From Prolixibacteraceae bacterium (GTDB lineage Bacteria; Bacteroidota; Bacteroidia; Bacteroidales; Prolixibacteraceae): 24,078 nt of DNA. The DNA is taken from assembly GCA_003537645.1 (NCBI GenBank), contig DPRM01000051.1, positions 8,823 through 32,900 on the forward strand, written 5' to 3'. The notes under the pieces are model-generated. The model saw nothing but the letters and a program-made list of their open reading frames with translations. It had not been told where the DNA came from and ran no database searches. This document shows positions 14,290 to 21,594 of this stretch, piece by piece. The translations under genes were made by a program, and so were the position numbers. How positions within the stretch are numbered: the first letter of the stretch is position 1; every line of letters begins with the position of its first letter.

Positions 14290-15927
14290 TTAAGCGTAAT
14301 AGAGGAAACGTTTAATTTTTTGGGTTGGAGTTTTCTCGAATGGATTTCGCTGCAAAACAACTCTCTGTATTTGTGAGAATTTATTGAGTTCTTCGTTCAC
14401 TTTTCCCTGAATTTCTTTGAGAATTTCTTCAGCTTTTTCGTTAACAAACGAAATAGCCTCTGATTTGGCGTGCTGATATTTGTTTTCGAGTTCTTCCATG
14501 TTAAGATGCACCAAAGCCACCAGTTTGCCTTTTTGCTGTACAACCAGCGATTCGAGCACATATTCCATACGGTTGATCACTGATTCAATTTCTTCAGGAT
14601 AAATATTCTCTCCGCTGGAGCCCACAATCATGTTTTTGATACGGCCTTTAATGTAAAGATTGCCGCTTTGGTCGAAATACCCCAGATCGCCGGTTCTTAA
14701 CCAACCGTCTTCTGTTATCGTTTCTTTGGTTATGTCGGGTTCTTTGTAATATCCAAGCATTACGTTTTCACCTTTTGCCTGAATTTCTCCCTGCCCGGTT
14801 ACTTTGTCAGCATTTGCAATGCGCAATTGAACTCCGGGCATGGCTGGTCCGGTTGATAAGAACTTTGTTTTTCCCACTCCGGCACCTGCAAGTAACGGCG
14901 ATGACTCAGTCATGCCATAACCGATTGCCAGCGGAAATCCTGCTTCCATCAGGAAACGTTCAACATTGTCGTCGAGTTTGGCTCCACCGATTCCGAAGAA
15001 TTTAAGTTGTCCTCCAAAAGTTTCATACAGTTTCTTGCCAGCCACTTTGTGCAAAATTTTCCTGAAAGTCGGAATCTTGAACAGAATGCGGGTAATGAAT
15101 TTACTGTTGATTTGTGGTAATATTTTGGTTTTGTATATTTTTTCGACGATCAGTGGAACGATCAGCATGATTGTTGGGCGTACTACTTTTAGCGCGGCAA
15201 GTAATACCGATGCTACCGGCGGCTTCTGAAGATAATGAACCGAAGCGCCATATTTCAATGGAAGAATCAGTACAAGTGTATTTTCGAGTGTATGCGAAAG
15301 CGGAAGAACGGAAAGGAAGCGGTCGGTTGGTACGATATTCTGAATCTGCCAGCATTGTTGGGCTGTCCATACAATGTTTTTGTGGGTCAGCATTACTCCT
15401 TTCGATTTTCCTGTTGTTCCTGAAGTATATATAATGGAAGCCAAATCCTGTTCTTCAATTTTTTCGTACACAAACTGGCTTGCGTCAATTTCTTCATAGA
15501 CAGGGAAGGCTGTTTTTGAAACTACTCCAAAGTTCTCAATCCGAATAACAGTCAAATCTGCGGAAGTATCGAGCTTACTGAACAATGTTTCTGAAACATA
15601 AACTACTGAAACTTCGGCATGTGTAAGTATATTTTTAATCTCGTTGGGATGGAAATCAGGAAGTATGGGTACTACCACTGCACCAATGACGCTGGCTGCA
15701 AAAAATGCGATTCCCCATTGAGGCATATTCATGCTCAGAATCGCTACTTTATCTCCCTTTTTTACACCAATTGACTGAAGTTGAAGAGCTGCCTTTTTAA
15801 CTTCAATTTCAAGCTGCGCGTAGCTTCTGTTTTCTTCACCGACAAATACCAACGACTGATTCTTTGCATAGTCCTTGAAACTGGCCTGCAACATAGCAGG
15901 GATTGTTAAAAATTCGAGCCTTCCCAT
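14290..15927 (-). CDS. Long-chain fatty acid CoA ligase / AMP-dependent synthetase
   Basis: This 545-residue protein is an adenylate-forming enzyme that activates a carboxylic acid, most likely a long-chain fatty acid, to its acyl-AMP and then acyl-CoA. Motifs in order: IIYTSGTTGKSKG (P-loop, about 166-178), LPLSHTLENTLV, GGAKLDDNVERFL, GYGMTESSPLL (A5), EDGWLRTGDLGYFD (A7), KGRIKNMIVGSSGENIYPEEIE (A8), and the catalytic lysine region TPTQKIKRF near the C-terminus. The length is somewhat short for a FACS but complete. It looks monocistronic, with a -7 box 39 bases upstream. The exact acyl chain cannot be read from sequence; an acyl-ACP synthetase role is the main alternative. Confidence 0.9.
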   Translation of the reverse strand: MGRLEFLTIPAMLQASFKDYAKNQSLVFVGEENRSYAQLEIEVKKAALQLQSIGVKKGDKVAILSMNMPQWGIAFFAASVIGAVVVPILPDFHPNEIKNILTHAEVSVVYVSETLFSKLDTSADLTVIRIENFGVVSKTAFPVYEEIDASQFVYEKIEEQDLASIIYTSGTTGKSKGVMLTHKNIVWTAQQCWQIQNIVPTDRFLSVLPLSHTLENTLVLILPLKYGASVHYLQKPPVASVLLAALKVVRPTIMLIVPLIVEKIYKTKILPQINSKFITRILFKIPTFRKILHKVAGKKLYETFGGQLKFFGIGGAKLDDNVERFLMEAGFPLAIGYGMTESSPLLAGAGVGKTKFLSTGPAMPGVQLRIANADKVTGQGEIQAKGENVMLGYYKEPDITKETITEDGWLRTGDLGYFDQSGNLYIKGRIKNMIVGSSGENIYPEEIESVINRMEYVLESLVVQQKGKLVALVHLNMEELENKYQHAKSEAISFVNEKAEEILKEIQGKVNEELNKFSQIQRVVLQRNPFEKTPTQKIKRFLYYA

Positions 15928-15966
15928 AGTTTGAAATTAGATGATTCTATTAACAATTCAACGTTG

Positions 15967-15974
15967 CAAAAATA
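15967..15974 (-). promoter_or_regulatory. -7 promoter box (TATTTTTG, minus strand) for the acyl-CoA ligase gene
   Basis: CAAAAATA on the + strand is TATTTTTG on the minus strand, an exact TAnnTTTG match 39 bases before the start codon at 15927. The distance equals that of the gpmI box. A matching -33 TTG is not seen. Confidence 0.48.
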
Positions 15975-16154
15975 TATAAATGTTCCCAGAGACTTGAAAA
16001 AATTAAAAATAATTAAGTCATAACGCGTTTATTTGGAAGATTTTCCAAGGTTTTTTCGAATTCCGGAATGGTTTCGTCGGAGTTTTATTTATTCCGAAAT
16101 GATAAATAATAGTTGCAAATAATCAGGAAATAGCCTTTAATTAATTTAAATTTG

Positions 16155-16159
16155 GAGGG
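16155..16159 (+). promoter_or_regulatory. Strong Shine-Dalgarno sequence (GAGGG, within GGAGGG) before the HD gene
   Basis: GGAGGG at 16154-16159 lies 2 bases before the ATG at 16162. Purine-rich anti-16S complementarity this good is uncommon in Bacteroidota, where most genes here show only AT-rich leaders. It supports the ATG at 16162, although the spacing is shorter than usual. A TAAATTTG octamer at 16147-16154 overlaps it but is too close to the start codon to be a convincing promoter. Confidence 0.5.
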
Positions 16160-16161
16160 AA

Positions 16162-16812
16162 ATGGAAAGCTTAATCATCATACAGAAAACAGCAGATTTT
16201 ATAGCCGGAGAATTCGCTTCCGATGGAGGTGGTCACGACTGGTTTCATGTTGATCGCGTGCGCCGGTTGGCACTGCGTATTGGCGGGATCGAAGGCAGTG
16301 ATCTTTTTGTGACCGAAATGGCTGCTTTACTTCACGACCTTGACGACTACAAAATTACAGGATCGGAATCGCACATTCCGGTAAAAGCAAAAAAATGGCT
16401 TGATTCTTTAGATGTTGAACCTGAAACTGCTAATCATATTTTGCAGGTTATTGAGGAAGTATCGTATAAAGGTGCTGGCATCGATACTCCGGTTAGTTCG
16501 CCCGAATCGGCTGTTGTTCAGGATGCTGATCGTCTGGATGCCATTGGCGCCATTGGTATTGCAAGGACTTTCGCGTATGGAGGTCATAAAAAGAGGCTCA
16601 TTTACGATCCGGATATCGCACCTGTTATATACGACGATTTTCAATTGTATAAGAGCAGTACAGCTCCTACAATCAATCATTTTTACGAAAAGCTTTTACT
16701 GTTGAAAGATCGGATGAATACGAAAACTGCCAAAATAATGGCAGAGCGAAGGCATCTTTTTCTGGAAAACTATCTTCAGCAGTTTTTTGATGAATGGGAA
16801 GCTAATACATGA
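16162..16812 (+). CDS. HD domain phosphohydrolase (YedJ-like)
   Basis: This 216-residue protein carries a complete HD metal site: H29 in GGHDWFHVDRV, H58-D59 in ALLHDLDD, and D123 in QDADRLDAIGAIGIAR. Together with the HDWFHVDRV opening and the late YEKLLLLKDRMNT segment, this matches the YedJ-like group of soluble HD hydrolases. These are presumed to act on phosphate esters or nucleotides; the true substrate is unknown. It begins a two-gene + strand unit with the VOC gene 28 bases downstream. The start is supported by GGAGGG just before the ATG. Confidence 0.9.
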   Translation: MESLIIIQKTADFIAGEFASDGGGHDWFHVDRVRRLALRIGGIEGSDLFVTEMAALLHDLDDYKITGSESHIPVKAKKWLDSLDVEPETANHILQVIEEVSYKGAGIDTPVSSPESAVVQDADRLDAIGAIGIARTFAYGGHKKRLIYDPDIAPVIYDDFQLYKSSTAPTINHFYEKLLLLKDRMNTKTAKIMAERRHLFLENYLQQFFDEWEANT

Positions 16813-16840
16813 AAACAAACTAATTAGAACAATTACCATT

Positions 16841-17230
16841 ATGAGAATCGAACACATTGCCATTTGGACACGCGATCTGGAAGGAATGCGGAATTTTTAT
16901 ACTCACTATTTTGATGCGGTTTCAGGATCTTGTTATTATAATCATTCAAAAGAATTCAGATCCTATTTTCTTACGTTTGGAGGCGATTGCCGCATTGAAC
17001 TGATGGAAATGCCAACTGTTTCGGGGAGTAAAAACGATTACCGAAAACATTATACCGGAATTGCCCATTTCGCTTTTAAAGTTGGAAGTCGCGACAGGGT
17101 TGATCAAATAACCGATTCACTGAAAAATGACGGGTTTGAAATCATTAGTCAGGGTAGAATGACCGGTGACGGATATTACGAAAGCTCAGTTTATGATCCC
17201 GAAAAAAACCGGATTGAGATAGTCGCGTAG
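16841..17230 (+). CDS. VOC (glyoxalase/bleomycin resistance) family protein
   Basis: This is a 129-residue single-unit vicinal-oxygen-chelate protein. It opens MRIEHIAIWTRDLEGMRNFY and has the four expected metal-ligand positions: H5, E53 in RIELMEM, H76 in GIAHFAF and E126 in NRIEIV. Such proteins act as homodimers in lyase, dioxygenase or resistance roles, and the sequence does not say which. The frame stays open upstream to 16787 inside the HD gene, but the family pattern begins at the ATG at 16841. It is probably cotranscribed with the HD gene. Confidence 0.88.
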   Translation: MRIEHIAIWTRDLEGMRNFYTHYFDAVSGSCYYNHSKEFRSYFLTFGGDCRIELMEMPTVSGSKNDYRKHYTGIAHFAFKVGSRDRVDQITDSLKNDGFEIISQGRMTGDGYYESSVYDPEKNRIEIVA

Positions 17231-17250
17231 CCGGATAGAGAGTTGCGTAG

Positions 17251-17272
17251 CGTTATGGATTTCTCCATATCG
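17251..17272. terminator. Hairpin between convergent VOC and DUF3109 genes
   Basis: TATGGA (17254-17259) and TCCATA (17264-17269) form a 6-bp stem with a TTTC loop, extended by a CG/CG pair across one T-T mismatch. It lies in the 46-base gap between two convergent stop codons, where a shared terminator would be expected. There is no real T tract on either strand, so it is a weak call. Confidence 0.35.
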
Positions 17273-17276
17273 TTCC

Positions 17277-17849
17277 TTATTTCTGCTCAACATAGTGTTC
17301 GGCTGCGTAGCTCAGCTGCTCGTACCATTCTTCGCCGTATTTGCGGATCAGAGGTTCTTTCAGGAATACATACAAAGGCAGGTTTTCGCTTTTACCGCAC
17401 TGGCGGCCGGGCTTGCAAATATCTATTTGCTGATAGTTCACAGCATCAAACCGCTTGTATTCTGTGATTCGGATGGGGAAAAGATGGCAGGAAACCGGCT
17501 TGCGAAATTTGCTTTTTCCGTCGAAGAACGCCTTCTCGATGGCACATTTCAAAATTCCTTTTTCCTCGAAAGTATAGACACATTGACGGTTATTCACCAG
17601 CGGAGTAACCAAATCGCCATCGAGATCGACTACCGCGAAACCCTGTTTGCGGATTTCGGCGCGGTGAGATTCCGGAATATATACCTCAACTTCGGGATAT
17701 GCCGCAGTAATGGCTTCAACTTCTTCAGGAGTAACCGGAGCGCCCGAGTCGCCTTCAACACAACATGCACCTTTACATTTCAGTAAATCGCAAAGGAATT
17801 TTTTCTCTAAAACATCAAGGCTGACAATGGTTCTACCGATTTCGAGCAT
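17277..17849 (-). CDS. DUF3109 family cysteine-rich protein
   Basis: This 190-residue protein matches the conserved Bacteroidota DUF3109 family of unknown function. The start LEIGRTIVSLDVLEKKFLCD leads into LLKCKGACCVEGDSGAPV. Nine cysteines (C20, C25, C29, C30, C90, C102, C121, C145, C151) include the CxxxxCxxxCC cluster related to the YkgJ-type metal-chelating pattern, which suggests bound zinc or an iron centre. The frame stays open to an upstream ATG at 17894, but those 15 extra residues are encoded by the palindromic repeat, and family members begin at the ATG at 17849. It lies 89 bases downstream of gpmI and is probably read from the gpmI promoter. Confidence 0.88.
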   Translation of the reverse strand: MLEIGRTIVSLDVLEKKFLCDLLKCKGACCVEGDSGAPVTPEEVEAITAAYPEVEVYIPESHRAEIRKQGFAVVDLDGDLVTPLVNNRQCVYTFEEKGILKCAIEKAFFDGKSKFRKPVSCHLFPIRITEYKRFDAVNYQQIDICKPGRQCGKSENLPLYVFLKEPLIRKYGEEWYEQLSYAAEHYVEQK

Positions 17850-17860
17850 AAAAAGAATTG

Positions 17861-17930
17861 GTTTAAAGTCAAAAGTCCAAAGTTTAACGTTCAACCATCA
17901 ACATTGAACATTAAACTTTGGACTTTAAAC
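17861..17930. repeat. Long palindromic intergenic repeat between gpmI and the DUF3109 gene
   Basis: The right arm (17904-17930, 27 bases, ending GGACTTTAAAC) is the reverse complement of the left arm (17861-17894) with a single C/T mismatch, apart from a 7-base insert AAAAGTC at 17871-17877 that looks like a slippage duplication of neighbouring sequence. The loop is 9 bases (17895-17903). It sits within a transcribed spacer and would fold into a very stable RNA hairpin. Its AAAGTCCAAAGTTTAA-type sequence resembles the REP-like palindromes scattered between genes in many Bacteroidota genomes. Confidence 0.85.
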
Positions 17931-17938
17931 AACTTTAT

Positions 17939-19471
17939 TTATTTTTCAATTAAAACGTTTCCGGTCATTTCTGAAGGAATTTCCAAACCCATTAAAGATA
18001 AAAGGGTAGGAGCAACATCGGCCAGTATTCCGTTTTTAATCTTGGCATTTTTGTTTTCTGAAATATAGATGCAAGGAACCGGATTCAGCGAATGGGCTGT
18101 GTTGGCCGATCCGTCTTCGTTGATGGCATTGTCGGCATTTCCGTGGTCGGCGATGATCATGATTTCGTAACCACTTTTCTGAGCAGCTTCAACTACATCT
18201 TTCACACAGCTGTCAACAGCCGAAATTGCTTTTACGATTGCTTCGTAAACGCCGGTGTGTCCAACCATGTCGCCATTGGCAAAATTCAGGCAAACGAAAT
18301 CGGCTGTTTGGTTGAGCAATTCAGGAACAATAAGGTCGCGTACTACAGGAGCCGACATTTCGGGTTGAAAATCGTAGGTCGGAACTTTGGGCGATGGAGC
18401 CATCAATCGTTTTTCGCCTGCAAATTCCTCTTCGCGGCCTCCGCTGAAAAAGAAAGTAACGTGGGCGTATTTTTCTGTCTCGGCAATACGGATTTGTTTC
18501 AATCCGGCTTTCGAAACAATTTCGCCCATTGTATTATTCAGGTTCGGCTTGTCGAAAATTACATTGATGTTTTCGAAATCGGCTTTGTAATTGGTCATGG
18601 TGAACCATTGCAAAGGCATTGTTTTCATTCCGAATTCTGGAAGGTCTTTTTGTGTAAACGCGATGGTCGTCTGGCGAAGTCGGTCGGTGCGGAAATTAAA
18701 ACAGATTACAACATCGTTTTCCTGAATGGTGGCCAGTGGATTTCCGTTTTCGTCAACCATCACAATTGGTTTCAGAAATTCGTCGGTAACTCCGGCTTCA
18801 TACGACTCTTTTACCGTTTTAAGCAAGTCGGTCGATGGAGTTCCTTTTCCTTCGGTATATAAATCGTAAGCAAGTTTCAGCCGGTCGTAATTTTTGTCAC
18901 GATCCATTCCGTAGTAGCGGCCAATCAGCGAGGCAAATTTACCATTGGTTCCTTCAAGGTTTTTCAGATCTTCTTCCAGAAAGCCAAGTCCCGAGCGCGG
19001 ATCGGTGTCGCGGCCATCAGTTAAACCGTGGATGAAAGTGTTTTTCAATCCCATATCAGTTCCGATCTGACATAAAGCAACCATGTGCGCGCTTAGTGCG
19101 TGAACGCCGCCGGGGCCAATCAAGCCAATGAGGTGAACATTTTTGTTGTTTTCTTTCGCATAAGTGAATGCTTTCACGATCTGTGGTTCGTTCCAAAGCG
19201 ATTTGTCGCGGATCGACTTGGTAATTTTAACCATGTCCTGATACATCACCCTTCCGGCGCCGATGTTGAGGTGACCTACTTCCGAGTTACCCATTTGTCC
19301 ATCGGGCAAACCTACATTCTCGCCGCTGGTAAGTAGCTGAGCGTTTGGATAGGTGGCTGTCAAATAATCCATGAATGGAGTTGGGGCGGTTGCAATCACA
19401 TCTCTTTCAGAACCATCGCCAATTCCCCAGCCATCGAGGATCATTAAAAGTGTTTTTTTATGTGTTGCCAT
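17939..19471 (-). CDS. gpmI: 2,3-bisphosphoglycerate-independent phosphoglycerate mutase
   Basis: This 510-residue protein interconverts 3- and 2-phosphoglycerate in glycolysis and gluconeogenesis in the cytoplasm. It belongs to the alkaline phosphatase-like superfamily with two Mn ions. Features: LMILDGWGIGDG (metal Asp13), NSEVGHLNIGAGR with the phosphorylated Ser63, the insertion domain with HGLTDGRDTDPRSG and the RYYGMDRDK substrate loop, FNFRTDRLRQ, NFANGDMVGHTG, and IADHGNADN near the C-terminus. Length and motif order match the family. The -7 box lies 39 bases upstream, and a DUF3109 gene follows after a palindromic repeat. Confidence 0.96.
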   Translation of the reverse strand: MATHKKTLLMILDGWGIGDGSERDVIATAPTPFMDYLTATYPNAQLLTSGENVGLPDGQMGNSEVGHLNIGAGRVMYQDMVKITKSIRDKSLWNEPQIVKAFTYAKENNKNVHLIGLIGPGGVHALSAHMVALCQIGTDMGLKNTFIHGLTDGRDTDPRSGLGFLEEDLKNLEGTNGKFASLIGRYYGMDRDKNYDRLKLAYDLYTEGKGTPSTDLLKTVKESYEAGVTDEFLKPIVMVDENGNPLATIQENDVVICFNFRTDRLRQTTIAFTQKDLPEFGMKTMPLQWFTMTNYKADFENINVIFDKPNLNNTMGEIVSKAGLKQIRIAETEKYAHVTFFFSGGREEEFAGEKRLMAPSPKVPTYDFQPEMSAPVVRDLIVPELLNQTADFVCLNFANGDMVGHTGVYEAIVKAISAVDSCVKDVVEAAQKSGYEIMIIADHGNADNAINEDGSANTAHSLNPVPCIYISENKNAKIKNGILADVAPTLLSLMGLEIPSEMTGNVLIEK

Positions 19472-19510
19472 AATTTAGACTCGTTTTAAATAATAAACTA
19501 ATTCGGGTCA

Positions 19511-19518
19511 CAAAAGTA
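19511..19518 (-). promoter_or_regulatory. -7 promoter box (TACTTTTG, minus strand) for gpmI
   Basis: CAAAAGTA on the + strand is TACTTTTG on the minus strand, an exact TAnnTTTG match 39 bases before the gpmI start codon. No TTG is found at the standard -33 distance. Confidence 0.5.
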
Positions 19519-19613
19519 TCGTTTTTCAGTTGGTTTAAAAAATAATTTTCAGGCTCTTAACCTGAATTAACAATTTACTTTTATTGTCATAACTTTTAGG
19601 GTCGTGATTTGTT

Positions 19614-19621
19614 TATCTTTA
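19614..19621 (+). promoter_or_regulatory. Near-consensus -7 box (TATCTTTA) for the Wzi-family gene
   Basis: TATCTTTA differs from TAnnTTTG only at the last base and lies 24 bases before the ATG at 19646. It is identical to the octamer before hicB. The nearest TTG is too far upstream, so the call is tentative. Confidence 0.3.
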
Positions 19622-19645
19622 TCTTATAAACTTTAAACTGTGGTT

Positions 19646-21508
19646 ATGAATTTACGAATAATTCTTCCGGCCTTTTTTATGGTATTAGGTCTGCATCTGA
19701 ATCCTGCGAACGCTCAGGAAGCAAAATCGGGTCGTCCCGATGCTGTAATTACCAGAGATGCTGAACCGATTCGGTTAAAGCATAAAATTATTCCGCTGTC
19801 AAATACGATTTATGAGGTGCTGGATTATTTCGAAGCGAAGGGCGATATTCGGTTTTTACCGCAAGCCAAACCATATACGAGGGTTTTTATTGTTGATATG
19901 CTGGGTATGCTACTCGAAAATGAAAATCTGACAGACCGGGAAAAGAAAATTGTTAACCGGTATCTTACTGATGTTAGTAAAGACACGAATGGACTTAAGA
20001 TATATTCACAAGCAGGGAAGAAATCTTATGCACTGGCCGGATTCAGTGCCGAAGCCACCGGGCGTTCTGGGTTTGGTGATAACGGGACGTGGTCAACCAG
20101 TCTGATTGGTGAACCATATCTTTCAGGTGATGTGGGGGAACATCTTACGTTTACTGCTGGTATGGGATTGGCCATAGAGCGGCTTGCTCCTGACATGTTT
20201 TATCAGTCGTACACCCGGGGAGGACAGGTGATATTTCCATACGAGTCAATCGGGTATGCCCACCTGCCTTACCAGTTTAATTTCGAAACCATGTGGAATC
20301 ATGCCCAGGGAACATCCGGATCGGGTAGGCCTGTTCAGGACGAACTTACCGCCGGAACGATCTATCATTCCGAATTAAACGGTTCCTGGTTTGATGGGGT
20401 GGTACAATTCAGTATCAACAATCAGCGAAGGGCTTGGGGAAATGATGAGAGTAACCTGGTTCTTTCGGCTTCTGCCCGAAGATTTCCAGGGATTGAACTG
20501 AAGATACAACCTGCGAAATGGATTAGGTATTCTTACCTGACAGGATCTTTGTTTTCGTTTGCGAGCCAGGATACGAATTACAAAGCGACTATTTACGGGT
20601 ATGATTTAGGTCAGGTTCAGAAAATGTTTACCTACCATCTTTTTGAGCTTATACCCAGCAAATGGCTGCAAATTTCTGCCGGAGGTGGAAATATCTGGTC
20701 TAAACGGCTCGAACTGGCTTACCTGATGCCTTTTGTGTTGCCTCATTTCACCCAGATTGATGTAGGCGATCATGATAATCTGTCGCTTTATTTTGATGTG
20801 GCAACACAGTTCCCGGGATTAGGAAAAACTTGGGTCGGTTTTTTTGTTGACGAGTTTAGCTTTACCCGATCCGGAAATTTAATGAAAATGCCCCGAAATC
20901 GTTACGCCTGGCAATTGGGATGGAAAACGAACCTGCTTTCCGGAATTATTCCGGGAACGACTTCCTCGTTGAAATATACCCGGCTTACCCCTTTTGTTTA
21001 CACCCATTATCCCGAAACGAATTTTAATACGTTTGGTGGCGACCGTCCGTTGGATATGACTTATACCCATGATGAATCTAACCTGGGTTTTTATTTGCCT
21101 CCCAACTCTGGCGAACTAAACTGGAAATTGGAGAATATTGCCGTACCCGATTTGGTTTTGACTCTGGAAACCCGACTGATAATTCATGGAACGAATGATT
21201 TGGCAAGTACAAATATCCACCAGATTTACGGTGACATTTATCGCCATCAGTTGAGAGAAGATGATTTGAGCTCGGTGTATAACTATCCACTCTTAGATTT
21301 CACCAAGGATGGGATTTATGATTGGACCATGAGTTCGGAGTTTAAGTTCGATTGGAAAATCCGTAACTCGGGATGGGTAAATTATTACCGGCTGGTAGGT
21401 AGTCTGGGCTATTCGAAAACCTGGTGGAAAGCTAACCAAAGTGGGGTTGTGGCTCCTGAAGGAAGGAATTTGATGACCGGAAGCATTGGTGTTGTACTGG
21501 AAATGTAA
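19646..21508 (+). CDS. Capsule assembly Wzi family outer-membrane protein
   Basis: This 620-residue protein starts with a signal peptide (MNLRIILPAFFMVLGLHL, cleavage probably after NPANA). It continues as an outer-membrane beta-barrel rich in alternating aromatic and glycine-containing strands and ends in a hydrophobic, phenylalanine-free terminal strand (IGVVLEM). Recognisable stretches are FLPQAKPYTR near residue 70, NNQRRAWGND in the middle, and the late GSLGYSKTWW. In E. coli Wzi helps anchor group 1 capsule; the Bacteroidota members are larger and their role is inferred. A GTG two codons earlier (19640) is a possible start, but the ATG at 19646 gives a standard signal peptide. It converges on the Fkp gene across a terminator. 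Confidence 0.82.
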   Translation: MNLRIILPAFFMVLGLHLNPANAQEAKSGRPDAVITRDAEPIRLKHKIIPLSNTIYEVLDYFEAKGDIRFLPQAKPYTRVFIVDMLGMLLENENLTDREKKIVNRYLTDVSKDTNGLKIYSQAGKKSYALAGFSAEATGRSGFGDNGTWSTSLIGEPYLSGDVGEHLTFTAGMGLAIERLAPDMFYQSYTRGGQVIFPYESIGYAHLPYQFNFETMWNHAQGTSGSGRPVQDELTAGTIYHSELNGSWFDGVVQFSINNQRRAWGNDESNLVLSASARRFPGIELKIQPAKWIRYSYLTGSLFSFASQDTNYKATIYGYDLGQVQKMFTYHLFELIPSKWLQISAGGGNIWSKRLELAYLMPFVLPHFTQIDVGDHDNLSLYFDVATQFPGLGKTWVGFFVDEFSFTRSGNLMKMPRNRYAWQLGWKTNLLSGIIPGTTSSLKYTRLTPFVYTHYPETNFNTFGGDRPLDMTYTHDESNLGFYLPPNSGELNWKLENIAVPDLVLTLETRLIIHGTNDLASTNIHQIYGDIYRHQLREDDLSSVYNYPLLDFTKDGIYDWTMSSEFKFDWKIRNSGWVNYYRLVGSLGYSKTWWKANQSGVVAPEGRNLMTGSIGVVLEM

Positions 21509-21525
21509 AACCCGTTAGTTGACAA

Positions 21526-21575
21526 AGAAAAACCTCCAATTCATCGTCTGTTGACAACGAAATGGAGGTTTTTCT
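21526..21575. terminator. Bidirectional terminator between the Wzi and Fkp genes
   Basis: AGAAAAACCTCCA (21526-21538) and TGGAGGTTTTTCT (21563-21575) form a perfect 13-bp stem with a 24-nt loop. Each end carries an A run on one side and a T run on the other, so it can stop transcription on both strands. It lies between the convergent stop codons at 21508 and 21595. Confidence 0.85.
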
Positions 21576-21594
21576 ATTTGGTGCGTACAGGAGC

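Noticed and set aside
16033..16069. Short palindromes TTGGAA-GATT-TTCCAA and ATTCCGGAAT upstream of the HD gene
   Set aside because: Six- and five-base arms are expected by chance in a 234-base gap, and they have no clear position relative to a promoter or a gene end.
16787..16840. Upstream start of the VOC protein overlapping the HD gene
   Set aside because: The extra 18 residues have no family match; VOC proteins of this type begin with the strand MRIEHIAIW at 16841.
17223..17311. Three copies of GCGTAG near the VOC and DUF3109 stop codons
   Set aside because: The copies are short, unevenly spaced and partly in coding sequence; chance is the simpler explanation.
17850..17894. N-terminal extension of the DUF3109 protein by 15 residues
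   Set aside because: The extra codons come from the palindromic repeat, and family members start at LEIGRTIVSLDVL; the ATG at 17849 is preferred.
18092..18862. 256-codon open frame on the + strand inside gpmI
   Set aside because: It is exactly antisense to a strongly supported gpmI, has no recognisable domain, and reads like the reverse of codon-biased coding DNA.
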